A DNA stretch of 64,000 bases from an uncultured Proteiniphilum sp. (GTDB lineage Bacteria > Bacteroidota > Bacteroidia > Bacteroidales > Dysgonomonadaceae). Shown here piece after piece: positions 34,871 to 42,563 of the stretch. The DNA lies in assembly GCA_927407015.1 (NCBI GenBank), contig CAKMJT010000026.1:25010-89009 (forward strand). The letters are read 5' to 3'. Below the pieces are notes generated by a model. The model ran no database searches, was not told where the DNA came from, and worked only from the letters and a program-made list of their open reading frames with translations. Position 1 is the first letter of the stretch. The number at the start of each line of letters is the position of its first letter. The position numbers and the translations under genes were made by a program.

Positions 34871-36538
34871 TTATTCAAATCGATAAAGCTTCACCTTCAG
34901 AATTGAATGGTCACTTCCCAGTTTGGCTCCGGATCCGGTTCTGTTATGATGGGCTTCGTTGGCAAGGTCATAATTAACCATGATATTGTCACCGTTGAGT
35001 AACCGAACACTTTTCCAACTCCCGTTCAGATAGTCTCCCTCGTATACCGACAGGAAACCAGCCATGCGGGGTCCGGGTGTATCCGGAACAAAAGTAAAGT
35101 TAATGTTTGAACCGGCAACCACAAAAGCATCTTCACCTTCCCAAATAACAATCCCATAGCCTATATCTGATAGGAATTCACCTGTTCTCCTATTTTGACT
35201 CAAGGAGGCTGTCACCTTATATCCTCCCAGATTTTGGGTTACCTGACTCTGGCTCTTTGTGAGCGTGAAGGCGGTGATCCTGTTATCGGACTGAGCCCCG
35301 GTGATCAAAGGAGTGAGTTGTTCCAGCACGCTGTATGCCTTTGAGAGAGCTGAGGCCTGAGGTGAATCAGCAATCCCGTCTATGCCGAATGGTGAATAGC
35401 CGATGGCCGCATGTTTCCCGAGTGCATAAAAGGCATTTGCTGCTCCCATTTCACCGGCAAACGACTCAGGGATAAAAAGAGGATTCCATGAATGGGTATA
35501 CGCTTCCGTAAAAGCCGGAAAATCGGGAAGATAGATATCCGGACTGAGGATATCAATATTGGGAGCAGCTATGCGCCAGATATCATGAACATGTTCCTGA
35601 GGCCCTCCGGAAGGATAGTCACCTGCTCTTTTATCTTCCGGTTGTACAATCCACGCATTGACGAACATGGGAAGGTTGTATTGCGCTTTACCTGCAGCAG
35701 CCACTGCATTGATATAGTCGGCATAGTGCCAGGCCATGAAATACTCTTCGGCAAGTAGGTTGTTGCCGAATACCTCATTCCAACTGCCAGCTTCCCTACG
35801 TCCGTTACGCTCCCACAACTCCCTTACTTGAGGATGCAGGTCTTCTTCATACATTTTCAAGCCATCTATAAGCGCTTTCGGCACCGGTTGATGAAAAAAA
35901 GTGTTGCCCAACTCTGAGTAATCTCTCACAGCTCCCAGTACCCCCACCTCATTTTCCACCTGCACCATGATCACCGTGTTGTCACGCCCATCCACTTTTT
36001 TCAGGTGTTCCATCAGAGCTGCAAATGCCCTGGCATCAGCCTTCCCGGATTCCAACCCCAGCGGACTTACTGTCTCGGTAGCTTTGCCATTGTCAAGTAT
36101 CACCCTGGGAAAGCGTGCAGGATCCTGTTTCACCCAGTCGGGCACATAATGGGATAGCCCATTTTTCCAGCTGCCAAACCATAACAGCACGAGCCGCATG
36201 TCATGCTCTCTTGCCTGTCGGATTAATCCGTCGACCAATGAAAAATCAAACTTCCCCTCCTCCGGCTCTGTCAATTGCCAGGTTACAACAGCAAGCACTG
36301 TATTCAGGTGCATATCTTTTAAGGGCTGCCAGAGTGGTTCCAAATAATCGAGGTTTGAACTGCTGGAGTTGTGTAACTCACCAGCAAGTACAAGAAACGG
36401 TTTATCGTCCACTATCAGCTGGATAGCAGCATCTCTCTTTTCCAAACGGGGCAGCTGCTGACCTTTGGCTACATACGAAAACAATGAAGCAAACAGGGCA
36501 ATTACAACAATAAAAATCTTTTTTTGACTGTGTACCAT
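34871..36538 (-). CDS. GH35-like beta-galactosidase with DUF5597 C-terminus
   Basis: 555 residues with a signal peptide (IFIVVIALFASLFSYVAKG). The TIM barrel starts with DKPFLVLAGELHNSSSSNLD, the GH35 pattern. The acid/base is the Glu of VQVENEVG (about 197) and the likely nucleophile is in PLFIPESFAGEMG (about 366). A C-terminal beta domain follows (about 430-555), as in DUF5597-containing GH35 proteins. The expected role is removal of galactose from galactan or arabinogalactan side chains of rhamnogalacturonan I. Substrate detail is inferred from the locus. Confidence 0.85.
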   Translation of the reverse strand: MVHSQKKIFIVVIALFASLFSYVAKGQQLPRLEKRDAAIQLIVDDKPFLVLAGELHNSSSSNLDYLEPLWQPLKDMHLNTVLAVVTWQLTEPEEGKFDFSLVDGLIRQAREHDMRLVLLWFGSWKNGLSHYVPDWVKQDPARFPRVILDNGKATETVSPLGLESGKADARAFAALMEHLKKVDGRDNTVIMVQVENEVGVLGAVRDYSELGNTFFHQPVPKALIDGLKMYEEDLHPQVRELWERNGRREAGSWNEVFGNNLLAEEYFMAWHYADYINAVAAAGKAQYNLPMFVNAWIVQPEDKRAGDYPSGGPQEHVHDIWRIAAPNIDILSPDIYLPDFPAFTEAYTHSWNPLFIPESFAGEMGAANAFYALGKHAAIGYSPFGIDGIADSPQASALSKAYSVLEQLTPLITGAQSDNRITAFTLTKSQSQVTQNLGGYKVTASLSQNRRTGEFLSDIGYGIVIWEGEDAFVVAGSNINFTFVPDTPGPRMAGFLSVYEGDYLNGSWKSVRLLNGDNIMVNYDLANEAHHNRTGSGAKLGSDHSILKVKLYRFE

Positions 36539-36582
36539 AACATCAATATTTTAATATTCTCCATCTCACAATATATCTCAAC

Positions 36583-37659
36583 TCACTCCAGAGCCACATC
36601 CCAGACATTGGCCAAACGCGATGTCCCATCCGGACCTTCTATTGTCAGCACTACGATGTACTTGCCGGCTTGGCGATAACGGTGTACCGGGTTTTGTTGG
36701 TCAGAGGTGGTCCCATCACCAAAATCCCAATGCCATGAGGTGATCTCTCCCCTGCTCTGATCCCTGAATGCAACCATTCTCTCTGATGAATCAACAATCA
36801 GGAAAGACCAGTCAGCCTCAAAGCTCTTTTTGTATTTTTCATCGAGCGGCATCAGGGTGAAAATGTTTCCCAGGCTTGAGTTTCCATACATCTTATGATG
36901 TTTCGACAGGTTCCAGAAGCCTTTCTTACTGGTATCATCCACATCGTCATAGTCGATCACAGCCCAGGTCAGTCCAATCTTCTTATGATCCTTCAGCACT
37001 GACTCAACCGCTCTTTCGGGACCCTCAGGACCGGCATAGTCGAAAGGCGTGATCCAGAACTCGGCGATCAGTTTTCCCGATTCACCCGGCTGGAAATCGT
37101 AGGAGTAGGCTATATTGGCATAGGGTAGCTCCTTGATCCAGGGCTGAGATCCCCAGACCAGAGCCCACTCTTTTCCCACGGCAGGGGTGAAAATATGATA
37201 ATTCTGTGCATGAACCCCATGGAAGTCAAAATATCTCGCACTCCAGTCGAGACTCTGAAGCGGATGAAGCTCATCAATCAACGGGCCACCGGAGAGGTCA
37301 CCATCCACCACAATCTCGAAGATATCATTGTGCAAGCCGGGATGTGTGAAATCCCAGTAGTCGTCATAGGCTTCGTAAAGGAAATAAAGTCTGTTGAGCC
37401 CTTTCACCCACGCCACCCTCACTTTCACATCCAGGTTTTGGGGATCGGGTTCGGGATACTTCCCTGAGTCATCCCACAGCTGGTCTGTTCCCACGATATA
37501 CTCGTCGGGGAACTCCGACCAGTCGTCTGTGTTACCGTCGATCCGTGGGATCATGTCGGGAGGGAACTGGTAAATTTTGTACCCCCGGTCCTCCTGCGCC
37601 GTAAGCTGTGTCATCAGTAACAGCCCTACGAAAGAGAGAATGAACGCTCTAGTATGCAT
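36583..37659 (-). CDS. CBM9-like sugar-binding protein with C-terminal PKD domain
   Basis: 358 residues with a signal peptide (AFILSFVGLLLMTQLTA). Residues about 35-270 resemble a CBM9 module (IPRIDGNTDDWSEFP, VRVAWVKGLNRLYFLYEAYD, NDIFEIVVDGDLSGG), which binds reducing-end sugars in other proteins. Residues about 280-355 form a PKD domain (VAFRDQSRGEITSWHWDFGD, then NPVHRYRQAGKYIVVLTI). No catalytic signature is seen. It stands 8 bases from the PL22 gene. It could be a surface glycan-binding protein for pectin fragments; this is an inference. Confidence 0.75.
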   Translation of the reverse strand: MHTRAFILSFVGLLLMTQLTAQEDRGYKIYQFPPDMIPRIDGNTDDWSEFPDEYIVGTDQLWDDSGKYPEPDPQNLDVKVRVAWVKGLNRLYFLYEAYDDYWDFTHPGLHNDIFEIVVDGDLSGGPLIDELHPLQSLDWSARYFDFHGVHAQNYHIFTPAVGKEWALVWGSQPWIKELPYANIAYSYDFQPGESGKLIAEFWITPFDYAGPEGPERAVESVLKDHKKIGLTWAVIDYDDVDDTSKKGFWNLSKHHKMYGNSSLGNIFTLMPLDEKYKKSFEADWSFLIVDSSERMVAFRDQSRGEITSWHWDFGDGTTSDQQNPVHRYRQAGKYIVVLTIEGPDGTSRLANVWDVALE

Positions 37660-37667
37660 AATGATTC

Positions 37668-39023
37668 TTATTTATTCAGCCATTTGTCAGGAACCGGTAC
37701 AATACAGATATCCATTGCACGGCCATCTTCCGAGATCATTGCCGACTGGATTTCAATTTTCGTGCAGTCGGGGCTGAAGGTGGGGTGTACATGGTCGGCA
37801 GCTGTGGCCTTATGACCTGCCGTTAGCAGCATCATTTCGCTCGTTTCCCGATTGATAAGATAGAGCTCGCGTTCAAAGTTATCACCCACCACAAGGCGTT
37901 TGTCGGGTGATCCGTGGACATGCCAGAATCCGCTGCCGTAAGGAATCTGCCCGGCGATGGTCATCTCCCTGGTCCGGATGTTTACAATACCCAGGCCAGT
38001 AGGCTTCTCACGTGTACCGGAAGGCCCCCATGCTGCCTCCTGACCCGGATTGGCACCTTTCACGTCTGTTCCTTGCGGTCTGTTTTCATCTTCGAGACCC
38101 GGAATGGGGCGATGTCCCATTATGGCGAATGCCACCTCATCGGGTGAGATCACGGCTTCATGGGTGATCCACTCATATTCCGACTCTGGATAGAGGGGAC
38201 GCAAACCAGAACCATCGGCATTGACAATCCAGGTACGTTGAGGTGCCTTTCCGCCGGTCTCCCAACAGAAAACAATCTGTCCCGGTACCCAGGGATTGCT
38301 TTGAATGTGTCCCACGTGGAAAGGGACGGAAACCACATATTTTATTTCACCTGTATGAATATTCATTCCGGCAATACCTGCGGGGCCGGCTCCCATGTTG
38401 CGGGGACCAAACGGTTTGGCGATCTCGGTGCCTTCGGGGAGATGCTTCATTGCTTCCTCCTTACCCACACGAAACCACACCCACTCTTCACTCCCGTCGA
38501 GCGCCATGTCACCCCCGGCCTGCATCTCCGGAGGGGTTATTCCGCAGATCCGTTCGTATGACGCAGCCGGCTTCAGCTTATCCGACTCCGAGTCGGAAAA
38601 AAGCTTTTCCAGATTGATCTCCACCACCTCAACAGCGCCTGTTTCCGCATTTTGACCACGTGGTTTGCGCATGTAATAGAGCTTCATCGATTTTCTGGCC
38701 ACACTCAGCATGCCGGAAAACCCTCCTTCGGTAACCTGAACCATTTCGCCGGTTGCTTCATGAACCGCCATTGCCTCTCCTGGCACACGCTGTGAGTGGA
38801 AGATCACCCATTGGCCATCCGACGTCCATTGATTGTGGGTCGGATAGATTTTTCTTTCGCCAGCCGGGCTACTGGTCAGGAAGACCAGATCTACGCCTGT
38901 AACGGGATCCCTGACAACTTTTCTCTCTGAGGGAAAACGGGTTCCTATCTGTGCTTGCAGAGACAGGGGCAGGATAAAACAAGACAACAAGATTGATGCA
39001 ATACCCGAAAATTGTTGTTTCAT
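37668..39023 (-). CDS. PL22-family oligogalacturonate lyase
   Basis: Cleaves unsaturated digalacturonate and short oligogalacturonides by beta-elimination. 451 residues forming a seven-bladed beta-propeller of the TolB/PL22 type, with a signal peptide (ILLSCFILPLSLQA). Characteristic pieces: GERKIYPTHNQWTSDGQWVI, VVSVPFHVGHIQSNPWVPGQ, YEWITHEAVISPDEVAF and ATAADHVHPTFSPDCTKIEI, which include the metal-binding histidines. An exported PL22 is less usual than the cytosolic ones but is seen in Bacteroidota. Confidence 0.85.
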   Translation of the reverse strand: MKQQFSGIASILLSCFILPLSLQAQIGTRFPSERKVVRDPVTGVDLVFLTSSPAGERKIYPTHNQWTSDGQWVIFHSQRVPGEAMAVHEATGEMVQVTEGGFSGMLSVARKSMKLYYMRKPRGQNAETGAVEVVEINLEKLFSDSESDKLKPAASYERICGITPPEMQAGGDMALDGSEEWVWFRVGKEEAMKHLPEGTEIAKPFGPRNMGAGPAGIAGMNIHTGEIKYVVSVPFHVGHIQSNPWVPGQIVFCWETGGKAPQRTWIVNADGSGLRPLYPESEYEWITHEAVISPDEVAFAIMGHRPIPGLEDENRPQGTDVKGANPGQEAAWGPSGTREKPTGLGIVNIRTREMTIAGQIPYGSGFWHVHGSPDKRLVVGDNFERELYLINRETSEMMLLTAGHKATAADHVHPTFSPDCTKIEIQSAMISEDGRAMDICIVPVPDKWLNK

Positions 39024-39045
39024 ATGGAATTGTTGTTTTTAATTT

Positions 39046-40875
39046 TCATTCTCCCAGATAAAATGAGGGTACGGGAGACTGTTGATATCCCATTGTCCGT
39101 ACAGTGATAGTCTGTCGGTAAGTATTGTCTTGCAGGAGTGTTATCCTGCGATCTTTAGCAGGAATTGTTGTACTATAAAAGCGTAATTCACCGGGCAAAG
39201 CAGTGACCATTTCCTCACGCCAATCACCAAACAGATCGGCAGTCATCATAATACGTCCCTGAAAACCGTTTTGTACTTCCCCCTGTTTATATTTCATCAC
39301 CGAGATTCCTTCACGATCTCCTGTAATATACTGACGTACCTTGCCGGCATCCCACCAGAGCCAGTCACCCGTTGGCGGTACATCTTCTCCTGAACCAATC
39401 AGATTTCCTTTTGCGTCAAACAGATATTTGTTGTCATTACCGGGCACTCTCATTGCTCTGTGTCCTTTCGGATCTTCACCGGCAAAGCTCTCTAATCCCG
39501 GAAGTGATGGATCTATATCTGCTACCATGCCTGAGCCTATATGTACAGTGCTTTCGCCAACACTCCATACCAACTCACCTGTTTTTGCATCACGAACACA
39601 TATGCCAAGTCCGTCTTTGTCATGCAAAGCCTCAACAGCAAAAAATATCTCGAGACCAGGGCGGGAAGGATCAATATCGGTAACATAAACCTTATCAGGG
39701 TGCCCTAATCCGGCCGACCACAACAATGTGCCATCATCGTCCAAAACTGCACTACCAAGAATAATTTCATCACGGCCATCTTCATCAACATCATTTACCA
39801 GCATAATGTGTGCACCCTGACTGCGTACAATTGGATTTTCCTCATCTCCGTCCCAGCTCCACAGTTTTGTAAGCCGACCATCAGCAAATTGATATGCATC
39901 TACAAACATAGTTTTATAGGTTCCCCGGGCTACGATCAGACAGGGTGTTTTGCCGTCAAGATAGGCCACTCCCAATTGATTGCGGTTTTGCCTGTTGTAG
40001 TTTCCCAGCCGTTCTGTACGGGCTGGCCAGTCGGCTCTCGCAATTTCCTTGCCGGTCATCCCATCCCAGATTGAGATCCACTCCTCACCTTGGTAAACGG
40101 CACCGTCAGCATCCCGTACTCCGGCAGGCGCTGTCTTTACAGCAATTTCAGCTTTTCCGTCACCATCAAAATCGTAAGCGATAAAAGGAGAATACCATAC
40201 ACCCGGTTCAATTCCATCACCCAGGTCGTTGCGCCACAGAAAAGTGCCATCATTCAGATAAGCCTCTATCTTATAGGTCACCTGTGAGGAGTCAGGTCTC
40301 GAACCCGGATCCTTACTCACATTGGGTTGTATAAGTACAAAATCAAATTTGCCGTCACCATTCAGGTCGGCAACCCCCAGCCTTCTCCGTCCCGGAACAA
40401 CATCATCTTGCAGAGGTATGGAGATGTAGGCAGGTTCTTCCACCGATTTTTTGGCAATCACGGAAGCTCTCTCCGAGGGTGTTCCATTCCCTTTTTTCCC
40501 TACAGGAATAACCCAGTATTGATCTGTCTTATTGCTAGCTTTCCGGTCTACAAAATCCGTGGTAGTAGTGACTGGTCTTCTGTTCAGTTTAACAGAACGA
40601 TTGCTGGTACCCCTGTACACATCAAAAGCTACATCAGCAGGATCCGATTTTAATAGTCTCCAGCTCACATACACGTTGTTATCTTCATCCTCAATCGCTA
40701 TAACCCCTCTGTTTAACCTGTCTTCAATTCTCTCCTTTGCAAAGCCATCTACCTTAGGTTTAAGGGCATGGTTTGGCTCAAGAATTTCAATATTATACAA
40801 TAGTTCGCGAACATCCTGAGAATAAGCCTGCACAGTAAACAGCAGGAGGCAAAAAGTAAAAGTTATTTTATTCAT
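39046..40875 (-). CDS. PL11 rhamnogalacturonan lyase
   Basis: Cuts the alternating rhamnose-galacturonate backbone of rhamnogalacturonan I by beta-elimination. 609 residues: a signal peptide (ITFTFCLLLFTVQAYS), a short N-terminal fibronectin-like domain (NVYVSWRLLKSDPADVAFDV) and an eight-bladed propeller with calcium-binding repeats (VADLNGDGKFDFV, YDFDGDGKAEIAVKTAP, VNDVDEDGRDEIILGS, GDWREEMVTALPGELRFYST). It is encoded 22 bases before PL22 in transcription order. A second intact PL11 (50682) and a relic (25957) lie in the same window. Confidence 0.93.
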   Translation of the reverse strand: MNKITFTFCLLLFTVQAYSQDVRELLYNIEILEPNHALKPKVDGFAKERIEDRLNRGVIAIEDEDNNVYVSWRLLKSDPADVAFDVYRGTSNRSVKLNRRPVTTTTDFVDRKASNKTDQYWVIPVGKKGNGTPSERASVIAKKSVEEPAYISIPLQDDVVPGRRRLGVADLNGDGKFDFVLIQPNVSKDPGSRPDSSQVTYKIEAYLNDGTFLWRNDLGDGIEPGVWYSPFIAYDFDGDGKAEIAVKTAPAGVRDADGAVYQGEEWISIWDGMTGKEIARADWPARTERLGNYNRQNRNQLGVAYLDGKTPCLIVARGTYKTMFVDAYQFADGRLTKLWSWDGDEENPIVRSQGAHIMLVNDVDEDGRDEIILGSAVLDDDGTLLWSAGLGHPDKVYVTDIDPSRPGLEIFFAVEALHDKDGLGICVRDAKTGELVWSVGESTVHIGSGMVADIDPSLPGLESFAGEDPKGHRAMRVPGNDNKYLFDAKGNLIGSGEDVPPTGDWLWWDAGKVRQYITGDREGISVMKYKQGEVQNGFQGRIMMTADLFGDWREEMVTALPGELRFYSTTIPAKDRRITLLQDNTYRQTITVRTMGYQQSPVPSFYLGE

Positions 40876-40936
40876 ATTGCGTTTTTTTATATTGTTGGTC
40901 GATAGTAATTAACTGTCTTTTTATAACGTGATGAAG

Positions 40937-42472
40937 TTATTTTACGGGAGGAGCTGACAACTCTGTTTTTCCTTCCACATACTCCGCTGCAAGCTGATGA
41001 AGTTTTTTCACAACATCCTTATATTTTGGATCATTTACCAGATTACGCAATTCATGAGGATCATTGACAGGATCAGTCAGATAAGCACCTGAACCGAAAC
41101 CAAAAAACTCAGCATAACGCCATCGCTCTGTACGAACTGATACACCGGTAATACCTTTTCCACGTTCATTCCATACGGTATATGCCGGACGTTCCCACTC
41201 TCCGTGAGGATTTTCCAGCAACGGTTCAAGGCTCACTCCATCAAGACCCTCCGGAACAGGCAAATCACAAAGATCAACAAGGGTGGGATAAATATCCACC
41301 AATTCAACTATTCGAGGCGATGATTCCCCATTCCCTTTAGCTCGCGGGTCATGAATAATAAAAGGTATACGGGTACCCTGTTCCCATAGTGAACCGGCTT
41401 TTGACCATTTACCTTTTTCACCAAGCTGATATCCGTGATCGCTCCAGAATACAATAATCGTATTCTCCCGAAGTCCCTGTTTTTCCAACTCTGCCAAAAC
41501 CCGTCCGACATTCCAGTCCACGTAACTTACGCAAGCCAGATAGGCATGGATCATATCACGTGCCTCTTCAGGCGAAGCCGTCCTGTTTATAAACAAATCC
41601 GCATTATTTGGTCTGATAGATCCTTGTGGAAAACCATGAGGAACCATTGGCAATGATGCAAAATCAGGAGGTAGTTTTATGCTGTCTGAATCATACAAAT
41701 CAAAAAACTCTTTGGGTGCAACAAAAGGTGTATGCGGTTTAGAAAAACCGCAGGCTATAAAAAACGGTCGACCGCTCTCCTTGCTTTTCCTGATATATTC
41801 TATAGCCCTATCGCCCACTCTTGTATCCCCTAGCTCTTTTACAGCTTCACCTTCCACTGCTTCCCAGCGGTCTGAACCAGAATAAACCTCCACACCGGGT
41901 GTGAGTTTAGCAGGCTGGCGCCGTGCTTGATTATAAGCCTCTTCATCCGATACATACGAAGGAGGATTGGCGTTTACCGGCTCGTTATACCTGCGAGCTT
42001 CACCACCCTCTGTCCATGCCTCCGTATCGTCGATTCCGCCATGGAATACCTTACCGGTGCGGAGCGAAGCATACCCATGCTGCTTAAAATATTTTGGCAG
42101 ACTTACCCATTCCGGGAAGGTGGCTCCAAACCATTCACGATTGCTATAGAGACCGCTAGTGGTTGGGCGACGCCCTGTAAGAAGGGATGCACGTGACGGA
42201 CCGCTCAGGGGGTACTGACAATATGCTCTTTCAAATCTCACCCCTTTTCTTGATAAATCATCCAGATTTGGGGTAACTGCCATCCGGCTGCCATACGCAT
42301 TTAATTCTGTTCTCATATCATCAGATATCAGGAACAGAACATTCATAGGTTTTTTAGAATCACTGTCAGATTCGGGTCTGACAACAGATTGAGAAAAGGC
42401 GTTAGTAAATGATACCGAACCTATTAACAATCCAGCGGTATAGAATTTCGTTTTATGGATATGTATTTTCAT
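40937..42472 (-). CDS. Iduronate-2-sulfatase-like sulfatase (Ser-type)
   Basis: 511 residues, exported (signal region about 11-28). It has metal-binding VLFLISDDM and the sulfatase signature YPLSGPSRASLLTGRRPT, in which the formylglycine precursor is Ser90 and not Cys. Later motifs are GKVFHGG, FSKPHTPFVAPKEFFDLY and VFWSDHGYQLGEKGKWSK. It resembles the S1_7-type sulfatases acting on uronate or rhamnose 2/3-sulfates. Activity requires a radical maturase (anSME), not found in this window. It follows SusD in the operon after a hairpin. Confidence 0.88.
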   Translation of the reverse strand: MKIHIHKTKFYTAGLLIGSVSFTNAFSQSVVRPESDSDSKKPMNVLFLISDDMRTELNAYGSRMAVTPNLDDLSRKGVRFERAYCQYPLSGPSRASLLTGRRPTTSGLYSNREWFGATFPEWVSLPKYFKQHGYASLRTGKVFHGGIDDTEAWTEGGEARRYNEPVNANPPSYVSDEEAYNQARRQPAKLTPGVEVYSGSDRWEAVEGEAVKELGDTRVGDRAIEYIRKSKESGRPFFIACGFSKPHTPFVAPKEFFDLYDSDSIKLPPDFASLPMVPHGFPQGSIRPNNADLFINRTASPEEARDMIHAYLACVSYVDWNVGRVLAELEKQGLRENTIIVFWSDHGYQLGEKGKWSKAGSLWEQGTRIPFIIHDPRAKGNGESSPRIVELVDIYPTLVDLCDLPVPEGLDGVSLEPLLENPHGEWERPAYTVWNERGKGITGVSVRTERWRYAEFFGFGSGAYLTDPVNDPHELRNLVNDPKYKDVVKKLHQLAAEYVEGKTELSAPPVK

Positions 42473-42492
42473 AACGCACCATTCTCTACATG

Positions 42493-42528
42493 AATATTGA
42501 GCAGCAATGAATATTGCCGCTCAATATT
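42493..42528 (-). promoter_or_regulatory. Strong hairpin between susD and the sulfatase gene
   Basis: AATATTGAGC (42493-42502) pairs with GCTCAATATT (42519-42528). After a single mismatch, GCAAT (42504-42508) pairs with ATTGC (42513-42517) over a GAAT loop. It lies 35 bases after the susD stop in the transcript and has no T run, so it is better read as an attenuator or mRNA stabiliser that sets susCD above downstream enzymes than as a full terminator. Confidence 0.6.
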
Positions 42529-42563
42529 AAATAAACACTCTTACTAATCTAAACTATAAATCC

